Numbered from the stretch's first letter, positions 7,012 to 15,446 are shown. The stretch: 38,039 nt of DNA from Acidobacteriota bacterium (GCA_019351995.1 JABBOD010000029.1:1-38039); one strand, 5' to 3'. Translations and numbers: made by a program. The notes: generated by a model not told the origin, from the letters alone.

Positions 7012-7812
7012 ATGGCAAAAGACGGATCCGACCGCTACACCATCGATGCCTTGGCAAAAGGCCTTCGCGTGCTGTCCTATTTCTCCGAACAGCATCCCGC
7101 GTTACGGATGTCCGAACTGGTCGAGCTGAGCGGCATCCCCATGGCGACGCTGTTCCGGATCGTCAAGACCTTGGAAAACGAGGGGTATCTCGAGCGCTTC
7201 CCCGACGGGGCCTTTCGCCCCGACGCCAAGGTGCTGACGCTCGGATTCGCGGCCGTGCAGTCCCTCGACCTGGTTCAGACGTCCAGCGGGCCGCTTCGAC
7301 AACTGGCTGACGCCACCAAGGAGACGGTGAACCTCGGCGTGCTCAACGAGGATCGCGTCCTCTACCTCGTGCGGCTTCGCAACTCGGATATCGTGACCGC
7401 CAATATTCAGGTCGGTTCGACCCTGCCCGCCGTCTTCACCTCGATGGGCAAAGTGCTGCTCGCGGCGCTCAGCCCCGCCGACCTCGAATCGCGCGTCGTG
7501 CCCGCCTCGTTCGACGGAGGCGGGCCGAACGCTGTCCGGTCCGTTGCCGCGCTCAACGCCCAGTTGGAACTCGTGCGCGAACGTGGATACGCCATCCAAG
7601 ATCAGGAGGTGGCCGGCGGCCTGAGATCCATCGCGGCGCCCGTTCGGGATGCGTCTGGCCACGTCGTTGCGGCCGTCAATGTCGCGGTGCACTCCTCGGA
7701 TTACGATGTCGACGGCCTCCTGAACCGGCTCAAGGGCCCCCTGCTGGAGGCGGCAGCAGCGGTCTCGTTGCGCCTGGGGTTCCGCGACGCACACCAGACG
7801 GTCACGCGGTGA
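7012..7812 (+). CDS. IclR-family transcriptional regulator
   Basis: 266 residues from ATG at 7012 (GAGAG 5 bases upstream; an in-frame GTG at 7006 would add two residues). N-terminal winged helix: YTIDALAKGLRVLSYFSE, MSELVELSGIPMATLFRIVKTLENEGYLER. C-terminal IclR effector domain: ETVNLGVLNEDRVLYLVRL, AVFTSMGKVLLAALSP, ERGYAIQDQEVAGGLRSIAAPV, the standard ligand-pocket blocks. Such proteins sense small organic acids and control the degradative operons beside them. It is divergent from the FAH/CoA-transferase operon and overlaps the next gene by 4 bases, so it probably governs both arms. The effector is unknown. Confidence 0.93.
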   Translation: MAKDGSDRYTIDALAKGLRVLSYFSEQHPALRMSELVELSGIPMATLFRIVKTLENEGYLERFPDGAFRPDAKVLTLGFAAVQSLDLVQTSSGPLRQLADATKETVNLGVLNEDRVLYLVRLRNSDIVTANIQVGSTLPAVFTSMGKVLLAALSPADLESRVVPASFDGGGPNAVRSVAALNAQLELVRERGYAIQDQEVAGGLRSIAAPVRDASGHVVAAVNVAVHSSDYDVDGLLNRLKGPLLEAAAAVSLRLGFRDAHQTVTR

Positions 7813-8369
7813 CGGGACAACGGCTGCCGCCGCTCCGTCCCGAGTCCCTCGACGATGCGCAGCGCGCACTGTACGACGAGATTTCTGGCGGCCCGCGCAG
7901 CGCGGGAGGCCACTTCGCACTTCGCGACCACGTCGGCGCACTGACCGGGCCGTTCAACGCCATGCTCCTGGCACCCTCGATCGGGACGCCGCTCCAACAG
8001 CTCGGTTCGGCGATCCGCTACGGCGGGACACTCCCCGACCGCGCTCGCGAACTGGCCATCCTGTTGGTGGCGCGGGCGGACGGAAGTGCATTCGAGCGCT
8101 ATGCGCACGAGAGAGTTGGCGCCGCGATCGGCATGACCGAGGCCGAGCTTGCCGCGATCCAGTCCGGAGACGTGCACATCTTCACGGACCCCGAGGAACA
8201 GCTGATCATCCAGCTGGTCTCCGAGATTCTCGATTCGGGAAATGTCACCGAGGCTCGCTATCGCGAGGCGGTCGACGCCCACTCCGCCGCCTGGCTCTTC
8301 GAACTGACGACGCTCGTCGGGTATTACCGCCTCCTCGCACTGCAGTTGAAAATCTTCGGAGTCGACTAG
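7809..8369 (+). CDS. Carboxymuconolactone decarboxylase (CMD) family protein
   Basis: 186 residues from GTG at 7809, overlapping the iclR stop (GTGA). Helical CMD-like protein with LPDRARELAILLVARADGSAFERYAHERVGAA, the R-E-x-x-I and (E/R)xxxH pattern of gamma-carboxymuconolactone decarboxylases. It lacks the CxxC of AhpD-type peroxidase relatives, so a redox role is unlikely. About 50 residues longer than PcaC, with a C-terminal helix ending YYRLLALQLKIFGVD. True PcaC decarboxylates 4-carboxymuconolactone; many relatives of this length sit in other ring- or acid-degradation clusters with unproved roles. Co-transcribed with iclR, so probably linked to the same substrate. Confidence 0.85.
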   Translation: MTGQRLPPLRPESLDDAQRALYDEISGGPRSAGGHFALRDHVGALTGPFNAMLLAPSIGTPLQQLGSAIRYGGTLPDRARELAILLVARADGSAFERYAHERVGAAIGMTEAELAAIQSGDVHIFTDPEEQLIIQLVSEILDSGNVTEARYREAVDAHSAAWLFELTTLVGYYRLLALQLKIFGVD

Positions 8370-8404
8370 ACACGACGGGAATCTGTCAGCGACCGGCAGC
8401 GCCG

Positions 8405-8434
8405 TTGACATCGTCGACCCGGGAGGGTTATGTT
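8405..8434 (+). promoter_or_regulatory. Sigma70-type promoter for the SDR/ABC operon
   Basis: TTGACA (8405-8410) and TATGTT (8429-8434) with an 18-base spacer, about 50 bases upstream of the first SDR start. The -35 is a perfect consensus. It is followed at once by inverted repeats that could be a repressor site. Confidence 0.6.
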
Positions 8435-8467
8435 CATAAGACAAAACCGACTTTCACACAGTGAACA
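8431..8467. promoter_or_regulatory. Nested inverted repeats downstream of the SDR promoter
   Basis: TGTTCA (8431-8436) and TGAACA (8462-8467) are perfect inverse copies 31 bp apart centre to centre. Inside, TTCAC-ACA-GTGAA (8453-8465) is a compact perfect palindrome. Both overlap or follow the -10 box, where a bound regulator would block transcription; the neighbouring IclR protein is the obvious candidate. Confidence 0.45.
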
Positions 8468-8482
8468 ATCCAGTTGGGTGCA

Positions 8483-9283
8483 ATGGTGCAGACAATCGAC
8501 GACACATCCTCACTCCCCCGTCCGACGAATGCGGAATGGTTGGGATTGGATGGTGCCCGCGTGCTCGTCGCGGGATCCGGAGGCATCGGCGAGGCCTGCG
8601 TCCATGGGTTCCTGCAGGCCGGCGCATCCGTCATGTTGGTCGATCGCGACCAGTCCCGCCTCGACACGGTCGCCGCCGACGCGGGCGAGGGCGCGGCGCT
8701 GCGCACGATGCAGGCGGATCTGACGGATGCTGGTGCCGGCTCGAGTGTCGTCGATGCCACCCTCACGCAACTCGGGGGGCTCGACGTGCTGCTGCACTGC
8801 GTCGGAATGAACGATCGTCGGCCCGTCCTGGACTTCAGCGAGGACGAGTGGGATCGCATCATCCGCACCAACCTGTCGAGCGCGTTCGGAGTCGCCCAGG
8901 CGGCCGGCCGACACATGGTGGCGCAGCAACGCGGTCGCATCATCATGCTGTCGTCCGTGTCAGGGCTCTTGGCGCACAAGAACCACGCCCCGTACGCGGC
9001 ATCCAAAGGCGGAATGAACCAGATGATGCGGGTCATGGCCGCCGAATGGGCGAGCTCAGGTGTGACGGTCAACGCCATCGCCCCCGGCTACATCGAAACG
9101 CCCCTCACCGCGGACTATCTCGCGAAGCCGGGCATCCGAGACGGGCTCGTCGCCCTCGTGCCGGCGGGACGGTTGGGTGTCCCCGACGAGGTGGTCGGAC
9201 CGATCCTCTTCCTCGCCTCCCCGCACGCCCAGTTCCTGACCGGACACGTCATGTACATCGATGGCGGCCGGACACTCGTCTGA
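8483..9283 (+). CDS. Short-chain dehydrogenase/reductase 1
   Basis: 266 residues from ATG at 8483 (an in-frame TTG at 8474 is less likely). Classical SDR fold with active-site S158 (MLSSVSG), Y171 and K175 (YAASK), NAIAPGYIET and a C-terminal MYIDGGRTLV. The cofactor loop reads VAGSGGIGEA: one residue shorter than the usual TGxxxGIG and with Ala for Thr, so cofactor binding may differ. D55 after the second strand (MLVDRD) favours NAD over NADP. It should oxidise a secondary alcohol or reduce a ketone. Head of the operon that continues with SDR 2 and an ABC importer, so its substrate is probably the imported compound or its product. Confidence 0.9.
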   Translation: MVQTIDDTSSLPRPTNAEWLGLDGARVLVAGSGGIGEACVHGFLQAGASVMLVDRDQSRLDTVAADAGEGAALRTMQADLTDAGAGSSVVDATLTQLGGLDVLLHCVGMNDRRPVLDFSEDEWDRIIRTNLSSAFGVAQAAGRHMVAQQRGRIIMLSSVSGLLAHKNHAPYAASKGGMNQMMRVMAAEWASSGVTVNAIAPGYIETPLTADYLAKPGIRDGLVALVPAGRLGVPDEVVGPILFLASPHAQFLTGHVMYIDGGRTLV

Positions 9284-9310
9284 CCACCCCGCACAGAAGA
9301 GAGAAGCAGC

Positions 9311-10105
9311 ATGAGCGACTCAGCCCCCCAGATCTACCCCCGGTTCGCCGGCAAGACCGTTCTCGTGACCGGTGCCGGGACAGGATTCGGTGCCGAGATC
9401 GCGTTTCGTGCCGCGCAAGAAGGCGCGCGCGTCGGGGTTCACTACAACAGTTCGAAGGCGGGAGCCGAGAAGACCGCCGAGCGCATTCGAGCGATCGGCG
9501 GGGAGGCGTCGATCTTCCAGGCGAACATCGGCACCTGGGCGGCCATCAAGCACCTCGCCGACGAGGTGTGGGCAGAGTTCGGCGCCCTCGACGTCCTGGT
9601 CAACAACGTTGGTGACGTCTCGTCCGAGCAGATGTCCTGGCGCGACCTCAAGCAGGAGGACCTCGACGCGGTGATCGACATCGACGTCAAGGGGACCCTG
9701 CTGATGTGTCACGAGTTCGGGCAGCGAATGCTGGACATCCAGGCCCACGGCAACATCATCAACATCGGCTCCACCGTGATCGTCAGGGGCTCGCCCCGCG
9801 CGCCCCAGTACGCCGCCGCGAAGTACGGCATCGTGGGCATCACGAAGTCGTATGCCAAGGTGCTTGCCCCCGCCGTCCGGGTCAACACATTCGCCCCTGG
9901 CTTCATGGAGACCGAGCGTCTGCTCAACCGTGAAGATTGGAAGAACGGTCGCCGCGAGGTCCTGCTCGCGCAGACCCCGATGGGCACGATCCCGCTGCCG
10001 GCCGTCGTGGCGGGGACCGCCCTGTGGCTGGCGACCGAGGAGGCGTCGCACATCACCGGCGGGTACTTGCTGGCCGACGGCGGGTTCAACATGGTGGGCG
10101 CCTGA
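9311..10105 (+). CDS. Short-chain dehydrogenase/reductase 2
   Basis: 264 residues from ATG at 9311 (AGAGAAG upstream). Complete SDR motifs: TGAGTGFG (20-27), NNVG (98-101), S154 (NIGST), Y167 and K171 (YAAAK), then NTFAPGFMET and GGYLLADGGFNM. The second cofactor strand ends VHYNSS, a pattern common in NADP-preferring FabG or glucose-1-dehydrogenase-like enzymes. It lies 27 bases after SDR 1, and its stop TGA shares one base with the ATG of the ATPase gene. Two SDRs of different cofactor type in one operon suggest two successive oxidations, or an oxidation and reduction that invert a hydroxyl. Substrate unknown. Confidence 0.9.
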   Translation: MSDSAPQIYPRFAGKTVLVTGAGTGFGAEIAFRAAQEGARVGVHYNSSKAGAEKTAERIRAIGGEASIFQANIGTWAAIKHLADEVWAEFGALDVLVNNVGDVSSEQMSWRDLKQEDLDAVIDIDVKGTLLMCHEFGQRMLDIQAHGNIINIGSTVIVRGSPRAPQYAAAKYGIVGITKSYAKVLAPAVRVNTFAPGFMETERLLNREDWKNGRREVLLAQTPMGTIPLPAVVAGTALWLATEEASHITGGYLLADGGFNMVGA

Positions 10106-10914
10106 TGTCAGCCGCAGCAGCACCGGCAGCGGGCTCTCCGCCGCTGAGAGATGCCGTCGAACCCGTGATCTCGGTCACGGACGTCTCCCTCTCCTACGGA
10201 CCCGTCCTCGCCGCTCACGATCTCACCTTCGACGTGCGGCCCGGCGAGTTCGTCTCCCTCATCGGCCCCTCGGGATGCGGCAAGAGCACGGCCCTTCGCG
10301 CGATCGGCGGGCTCCTCGCTCCCCAGTCCGGCGCCGTCATCGTCAACGGCTCCCCCGTGACAGGGCCCCGGCCGAGCGAGATCTCCTTCGTTTTCCAGGA
10401 TCTCGCGCTGTATCCCTGGCGCAGTGCCCGCCGCAACGTGGAGATCGCCCTGCAGTTTGCCGGCGTGTCTTCGCGGGAACGCCGAACTCGAGCGATGGAT
10501 GCCCTGGCCGCGGTCGGGCTCGGCGACGTCGGCGACCGCTTCCCCAGCCAGTTGTCGGGGGGCATGCAGCAGCGCGTCGCGATCGCCAGGGCGCTGGTGT
10601 CGGACGCGAAGATCCTGCTGCTCGACGAGCCGTTTGCTGCGCTCGATGAGCAGACGCGGCTGAAGCTCGGCGGCCAGCTGCTGACGCTCCTGGAGGAGCA
10701 CGGTAAGACGGTCGTGTTCGTGACGCACAGTCTGTCCGAGGCGGCGTACCTCTCCGACCGCATCGTGGTGATGGGCCCGAGGCCGGCGACGATCAAAGAC
10801 ACCATCACGGTGCCGCTCGCCCGGCCGCGGCACCCCTCCTCGATGCGGGAGGCCGAGTTCCACTCGCTGACCGACCAGTTGACCGGCCTCCTCTACGACG
10901 ACGCGAACGAATGA
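10105..10914 (+). CDS. ABC transporter ATPase, NitT/TauT/SsuB type
   Basis: 269 residues. Start ATG at 10105 overlaps the SDR 2 stop by one base (TGATG); the frame is open further upstream but only as a shadow of the SDR. Walker A GPSGCGKST (54-62), Q98 in VFQD, signature LSGGMQQR (150-157), Walker B ILLLDEP (170-176), D-loop AALD and H208 in VTHS. The YPWRSARRN segment after the Q-loop is typical of the TauB/SsuB group. It powers the importer made by the next three genes. The stop overlaps the permease start (ATGA). Confidence 0.95.
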   Translation: MSAAAAPAAGSPPLRDAVEPVISVTDVSLSYGPVLAAHDLTFDVRPGEFVSLIGPSGCGKSTALRAIGGLLAPQSGAVIVNGSPVTGPRPSEISFVFQDLALYPWRSARRNVEIALQFAGVSSRERRTRAMDALAAVGLGDVGDRFPSQLSGGMQQRVAIARALVSDAKILLLDEPFAALDEQTRLKLGGQLLTLLEEHGKTVVFVTHSLSEAAYLSDRIVVMGPRPATIKDTITVPLARPRHPSSMREAEFHSLTDQLTGLLYDDANE

Positions 10915-11669
10915 TCTCCTGGCGCAGACCGGCAACGTACACCGCGGTGGTCGCGGTGATCCTCGTGGTGTGGGTGCTGCTCACCGCCACAGGCGCGGTG
11001 AAGCCGATCCTCCTGGCGTCACTCCCCTCGGTGTGGACCAGCCTCACCTTCTTGGCGTCCGATCCCCAGAGCGTGCTGCTCCCGCTCGGGGTGACCCTCG
11101 GCGAGACCGGAATCGCGTTTGGCGGCGCCTCGATCCTCGCGATCGTGATCGGCGTCGTGATCGGCTCATCCACTCTGCTGCGGCGGGCATATGAGCCTCT
11201 GCTCACGACTGCCAACGCTCTTCCGCTGGTCATCCTCTACCCGGTGCTGGCCGCCGCGTTGGGCGTTGGCAGCAACTCGAAAATCGCTCTTGGCGCCCTC
11301 TATGCCTTTTTCCCCGTCGCCATCGCGACGGCGAAAGCGGCTTCCCTCGTCGATCGTCGGCTGATCGTTGCCGCGGAGGTCATGGGCGCCACGCGCAGTC
11401 AGGTCACCCGCAGCGTGGTGCTGCCTGCCATCGTCCAACCGGTCATCGCCGGCCTCCGGGTGTCCCTCGCCCTGTCCCTCGTGACGATCATCGCCGCGGA
11501 GTTCATCTCCGGGGCGGGCGGCGTCGGTTACCAGCTCGCGGCGTCCAGTCAGTCACTCGACACCCCCACGCTGTTCGCCTGGGTCGTCATCGCCTGCGCG
11601 CTGACGGTCGTGGTCAACGTGGTGTTCACCATCGCAACCAATGCACTAACGAAAGGGATAAAACGATGA
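10911..11669 (+). CDS. ABC transporter permease, NitT/TauT type (first)
   Basis: 252 residues, about six membrane helices, with the BPD_transp_1 coupling block EVMGATRSQVTRSVVLPAIVQ (near residue 160), the EAA loop that docks on the ATPase. Belongs to the SsuC/TauC group. Overlaps both neighbours by 4 bases. The start MISWRRPATY is a short cytoplasmic lead into the first helix. Confidence 0.93.
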   Translation: MISWRRPATYTAVVAVILVVWVLLTATGAVKPILLASLPSVWTSLTFLASDPQSVLLPLGVTLGETGIAFGGASILAIVIGVVIGSSTLLRRAYEPLLTTANALPLVILYPVLAAALGVGSNSKIALGALYAFFPVAIATAKAASLVDRRLIVAAEVMGATRSQVTRSVVLPAIVQPVIAGLRVSLALSLVTIIAAEFISGAGGVGYQLAASSQSLDTPTLFAWVVIACALTVVVNVVFTIATNALTKGIKR

Positions 11670-12676
11670 AGATTTACCCGAAGATCCTCGGAGGGATCGC
11701 GGCGGTCGCGCTCGTCGCGCTCACGGCTGCCTGCAGTTCTCCCGCGGCAACCCCGGCAGCCAGTGGTTCCTCGGCCGCCAACACCCCCGTCAGCCTGAAC
11801 CTCGGCCTGGTGCAGGGTCAGGACTTCGTTCACGCGATGCCCGCACAAATCGCGGCAGAGCAGGGCTTCTTCACCAAGGAGGGCCTGAACGTCACGATCA
11901 TCGGCTTCACCAGCGGCTCGGACCTCACCAAGGCGATGGCGGGCGGCTCGGTCGACGTCGGTGCGGCAACGGGCCTTGACGTCGTCTCCGCCACGGCGCA
12001 CGGTGTCCCGCTCGTCGCGTTCTACGGCGTCGAAGGGCCAAGCCCGATGACGCTGATCGTCGGTGCGAAGTCGTCGATCACCAGCTTCAAAGACCTCAAG
12101 GGGAAGAAGGTCGGGATCTCGGCGTTCGGTTCCCTGACGGACTACGTCTTGCGCGCGGCGGTCAAGAAGGAGGGCATCGCGATCACGGATGTCACCGAAG
12201 TGCCGCTCGGAGCCCCGTCGACCACGATCGCCGCTCTGGTGCGCGGCGACATCGACGCGCTCATCCTGCCGGTCAACTTCGGGTACACACTGGAGGCGGC
12301 CGGAACCGGCAAAATCGCCCAGCCGGCTTCTGACGTGCTCGGGTCGAGCGACCAGTTCGCCCAGCTCATGGCGGCCAACACCTATGTGTCCTCCCACAAG
12401 AGCGTGCTGACCCGTCTTGCTGCCGCGTACACCGACGCCCTGAACTACATGAAGGCCAACAAGGCAGACACCGTGGCGCTCGCGGTCAGCAAGCTTGGAA
12501 TGTCGAACCCGATCGCGATCACCACGTACGACGCACTGATCGGCAACTTCACCCCGGGCGGCAAGCTGAATGCAGCGGGGCTCGCGAACTACGCCAATGC
12601 CCTGCCGGAGCTCAAGATCGCGACCACCGTGCCGAAGGCAGCCGACTACATGACGACGTCCATCGTCGGCAAATAG
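11666..12676 (+). CDS. ABC substrate-binding lipoprotein, NMT1/THI5-SsuA fold
   Basis: 336 residues. Lipoprotein signal: basic start, hydrophobic run, then LTAAC with the lipidated Cys at C23, and a Ser/Ala/Pro linker. Mature part begins VSLNLGLVQGQDFVHAMPAQ and contains IAAEQGFFTKEGLNVTII and MAGGSVDVGAATG, the standard blocks of SsuA/TauA/THI5-like binding proteins; FKDLKGKKVGISAFGS is the hinge segment. These bind sulfonates, nitrate, pyrimidines, aromatic acids and similar small molecules; the pocket cannot be assigned by eye. It sits outside the membrane and delivers substrate to the two permeases around it. Confidence 0.93.
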   Translation: MKIYPKILGGIAAVALVALTAACSSPAATPAASGSSAANTPVSLNLGLVQGQDFVHAMPAQIAAEQGFFTKEGLNVTIIGFTSGSDLTKAMAGGSVDVGAATGLDVVSATAHGVPLVAFYGVEGPSPMTLIVGAKSSITSFKDLKGKKVGISAFGSLTDYVLRAAVKKEGIAITDVTEVPLGAPSTTIAALVRGDIDALILPVNFGYTLEAAGTGKIAQPASDVLGSSDQFAQLMAANTYVSSHKSVLTRLAAAYTDALNYMKANKADTVALAVSKLGMSNPIAITTYDALIGNFTPGGKLNAAGLANYANALPELKIATTVPKAADYMTTSIVGK

Positions 12677-12709
12677 GCCGAAGTCAGCAATCAGAGAGGG
12701 GTGACCACC

Positions 12710-13519
12710 ATGACCGAAACCATGACCAGCGCCATGGCGGCTCTCACTCCCCGACCCCGCCGCAGCGCGTTGACTCGGAAGGTCAACGCGCTGCGCTGGG
12801 GGACCGTCCTCGTCCTGATCGCCCTCTGGGAGGCGATCTGCGACGGCCCCCTTCGCAACAATGATTTTCTGGCGCCGCCCAGCCGGGTGCTCACGATCGG
12901 TGTGGCGGCCATCGCTCAACCTGCCAACCTGCTCGCTCTCTGGCAGATGACCTCGCGGTTCCTCGAAGCCTTCGCGATCGTCGCGATCGTCGGATCCGTT
13001 CTCGGGCTGGTGCTCGGGCGCGTGCACCGTCAGATCTTCCACGGTGCCCGCGACGTCGTCACGGTCCTGTATGCACTCCCGATGGTCCCGTTCTACCCGC
13101 TCTTCGTGCTGTGGCTGGGACTCGGAATGCGGTCAGAGGTGGCGTTTGGGGTGATCCATGGCATCATCCCGCTCGTCCTCATCACCATGACCGCGAGCGC
13201 CGGCGTCGAGACCAACCTCATCGCCTCGGGTCGCGCCATGGGGGCAGGGCGAGGCCAACGGGTCGGCCTGATCGTCCTGCCAGCCGTCCTGCCGGAAATG
13301 ATCGGTGGACTCAAGATCGCGGCGTCGCTCTCGTTGCTCGGAGTGCTTCTCGGCGAGCTCATGATCTCGGTAGACGGCGTTGGCACGTTCATCCTCGCTC
13401 AGATCAATAACCACCAGGCCGCTCCGCTCGACGCCATGATTCTGATCGTCTGTCTCGGCGTCGTGGTGATCAATGCGCTTCTGTCGCTGATCGAGCGCCG
13501 CGCCTCCCGCTGGCGCTAG
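12710..13519 (+). CDS. ABC transporter permease, NitT/TauT type (second)
   Basis: 269 residues from ATG at 12710 (AGAGAGGGG about 8 bases upstream; the GTG at 12701 is too close to that site). Six-helix BPD_transp_1 protein with the EAA loop GRAMGAGRGQRVGLIVLPAVLP. Clearly different from the first permease, so the importer probably uses a heterodimeric channel, whereas SsuC/TauC systems normally encode one permease. Its TAG stop shares the tetramer CTAG with the stop of the convergent oxidoreductase gene. Confidence 0.93.
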   Translation: MTETMTSAMAALTPRPRRSALTRKVNALRWGTVLVLIALWEAICDGPLRNNDFLAPPSRVLTIGVAAIAQPANLLALWQMTSRFLEAFAIVAIVGSVLGLVLGRVHRQIFHGARDVVTVLYALPMVPFYPLFVLWLGLGMRSEVAFGVIHGIIPLVLITMTASAGVETNLIASGRAMGAGRGQRVGLIVLPAVLPEMIGGLKIAASLSLLGVLLGELMISVDGVGTFILAQINNHQAAPLDAMILIVCLGVVVINALLSLIERRASRWR

Positions 13520-14652
13520 AGCGTCGCAGCGAAGGGGTCGAAGTCGATCGGCATGGCCTCGATCGGCTCGACCGAGCTGCGCACCGCCACGAACTCCCGG
13601 CGTGCGGCGGACTCCTCCGCGGCGAGCATGGTGTCGAGCACGTGGTAACCCAGTTCACCCGTCGCGCGATGTTGGCGGCCGCTCCGGATGGCGCGGGCCA
13701 TCTCGAGTGCGCCCAGCCCGCGTCCGACCACGGTGCCCTCCTCGAGCACCTCGGTCCACGATTGCTCGGAGTCGCGGCTGGCCAGGGGACGGATGATTGC
13801 CGAGTGGCCGGTGAACATGTTCGGGTCCGGCAGCGTGATGGTTCCTTCGGTGCCCGAGATCTGCACGACACCCTGGAGGAGAAGAGGCGAGTCGGTGCTC
13901 AGGAGCGACTGGGACTGGCCACCTCCCTCGAACTCGGCAAGAACGTTGATGGTCGAGGGGACTTCCACCGGGAACGTCTGCCCCGCCAGGGGACCGACGA
14001 GCACCGAGCGCGCCTCCTGCGCTTTCAGCCCGAGCGCGGCGACGGTGGCAACGGGCCCGAAGATGTGCACAAGCGTCGAGAAGTAGTACGGACCCATGTC
14101 GAACAGGGGGCCAGCACCCGTCGCGAACAGGAAGGCGGGGTTCGGGTGGAAGATCTCGGGCCCCTGCCACTGCATGGTCGTCTGCGCGAAAAGCGGTCGG
14201 CCGATGTCGCCGCGCTCGATCGCGCGCTTGGCCGATTGGATGCCGGGACCGAGGACCGTGTCGGGGGCGACGCCGACGCGCAGGCCCGCGGCATCCGCCT
14301 GCGCCAGCAGCGCAGCGGCGCTGTCACGGTCGATCCCGATCGGTTTCTCGCTCCACACGTGCTTCCCCGCGGCGATGGCAGCCGAGGAGACAGCCGCGTG
14401 AACGGCGGGGATGGTGAGGTTGATGACGAGTTCGACCCCAGGGTGGGTGAGCACGTCCTCGGCGCTCCCCGAGGCGGGGACGGTGTGCTTGACGGCCTGT
14501 TCGGCCGCTCGGGTCTCGTCGAGGTCGCCCACAATGAGCACCTCGACATCGGGGAAGCTGTTGAGGTTCTCGAGGTAGGTGTCGCTGATGTTGCCGGCGC
14601 CGATCACGCCGACGCCGACGGGGCCGGAACCGAGGGGCTGCAGCTCGCTCAT
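13516..14652 (-). CDS. Gfo/Idh/MocA-family oxidoreductase A
   Basis: 378 residues. Rossmann start VGVGVIGAGNISDTYLENL; SEKPIGIDRD carries the conserved EKP Lys that binds cofactor and substrate; DMGPYYFSTLVHIFGP is the motif-2 helix. These enzymes oxidise or reduce sugars and cyclitols with NAD(P). It is a clear paralogue of the protein at 23877-24962: both share AGLRVGVAPDTVLG-like and GGGPLFDMxPYY segments. The start overlaps the stop of the sugar isomerase gene by 4 bases, so the two form a coupled pair. Such pairs act in inositol and 3-keto-sugar catabolism; the exact substrate is open. Confidence 0.92.
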   Translation of the reverse strand: MSELQPLGSGPVGVGVIGAGNISDTYLENLNSFPDVEVLIVGDLDETRAAEQAVKHTVPASGSAEDVLTHPGVELVINLTIPAVHAAVSSAAIAAGKHVWSEKPIGIDRDSAAALLAQADAAGLRVGVAPDTVLGPGIQSAKRAIERGDIGRPLFAQTTMQWQGPEIFHPNPAFLFATGAGPLFDMGPYYFSTLVHIFGPVATVAALGLKAQEARSVLVGPLAGQTFPVEVPSTINVLAEFEGGGQSQSLLSTDSPLLLQGVVQISGTEGTITLPDPNMFTGHSAIIRPLASRDSEQSWTEVLEEGTVVGRGLGALEMARAIRSGRQHRATGELGYHVLDTMLAAEESAARREFVAVRSSVEPIEAMPIDFDPFAATL

Positions 14653-15446
14653 CGAACCGCTCCCCGCGATTCGAGGAACTGGAAGCCGGCGGTAACGCCC
14701 TCCCAGATATCGCCGTCGTATGCGTCGAACTCGACGATCGCGTAGCGCGCGAATGCTGCCGCATCCAGCGCTCCGACCAGGTCGACGACACCGTGTCCGG
14801 CGGGCACCTGATCGGTCGGAACGGCTCCAACACTGGGTGTCGGATCGAGCGTGCCGTCCTTCACGTGCACCGCGACGACGCGCTCGCCGAGACGCTCGAC
14901 GAGCGCCGCGACATCCGCGCCCCCGGCCGCCGCCCAGTAGAGATCGACCTCGAGAACCACCTCGGGCGCGAGCAACTCGGCGAACACCTCCAGGGCGAAA
15001 CGGCCGTCGATGAGGTTGACGAACTCCTGGTTGTGATTGTGATATCCGACGGTGATCCCGTGCTCCGCGGCCGTCACCGCGGCGGCGTTGAGAAGGGTCG
15101 CCGTCCTGGTGATCTCCTCCACGGTTTCCCAGCGATCCGGCGCGACGAAGGGTTCGAACACCGTCGTCATGCCCAGCTTCGTCGCGGCGGCGAAGACCTG
15201 GTCGTTGCCTGGCGCGTCGAGAACGGCAAACGGGTTCTCCACATCGGACGCCAGCGAGGCATGTCCGGTGGGCGCGGACAGACCGTGGCGCTGAAACGCC
15301 GCAGCGAGCGCGTCGGCCCGGTCGACGAATCCGAATGCCTCGACCTGGGTGAAGCCGATCTCGCTCAACCGGGCGAGCGTGCCGTCAAGATCCTCCTCGA
15401 GTTGCTTCCGAACAGTCCACAGCTGAATCGAGATGGACGGCGTCAT
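14649..15446 (-). CDS. Sugar phosphate isomerase/epimerase family (xylose-isomerase-like TIM barrel)
   Basis: 265 residues, AP endonuclease 2 / xylose-isomerase-like barrel. Begins SISIQLWTVRKQLEEDLDGTLARL; metal-site residues are visible in GYHNHNQEF (His-Asn-His) with Glu in VVLEVDLYW, AVHVKDG, and VEFDAYDG. The IQLWTVR / GYHNH pattern is common in proteins that act on keto sugars, including 2-keto-myo-inositol dehydratase-like and 3-keto-glycoside-cleaving enzymes. First gene of a two-gene operon with Gfo/Idh A, divergent from the tetR gene 91 bases away. Confidence 0.9.
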   Translation of the reverse strand: MTPSISIQLWTVRKQLEEDLDGTLARLSEIGFTQVEAFGFVDRADALAAAFQRHGLSAPTGHASLASDVENPFAVLDAPGNDQVFAAATKLGMTTVFEPFVAPDRWETVEEITRTATLLNAAAVTAAEHGITVGYHNHNQEFVNLIDGRFALEVFAELLAPEVVLEVDLYWAAAGGADVAALVERLGERVVAVHVKDGTLDPTPSVGAVPTDQVPAGHGVVDLVGALDAAAFARYAIVEFDAYDGDIWEGVTAGFQFLESRGAVR

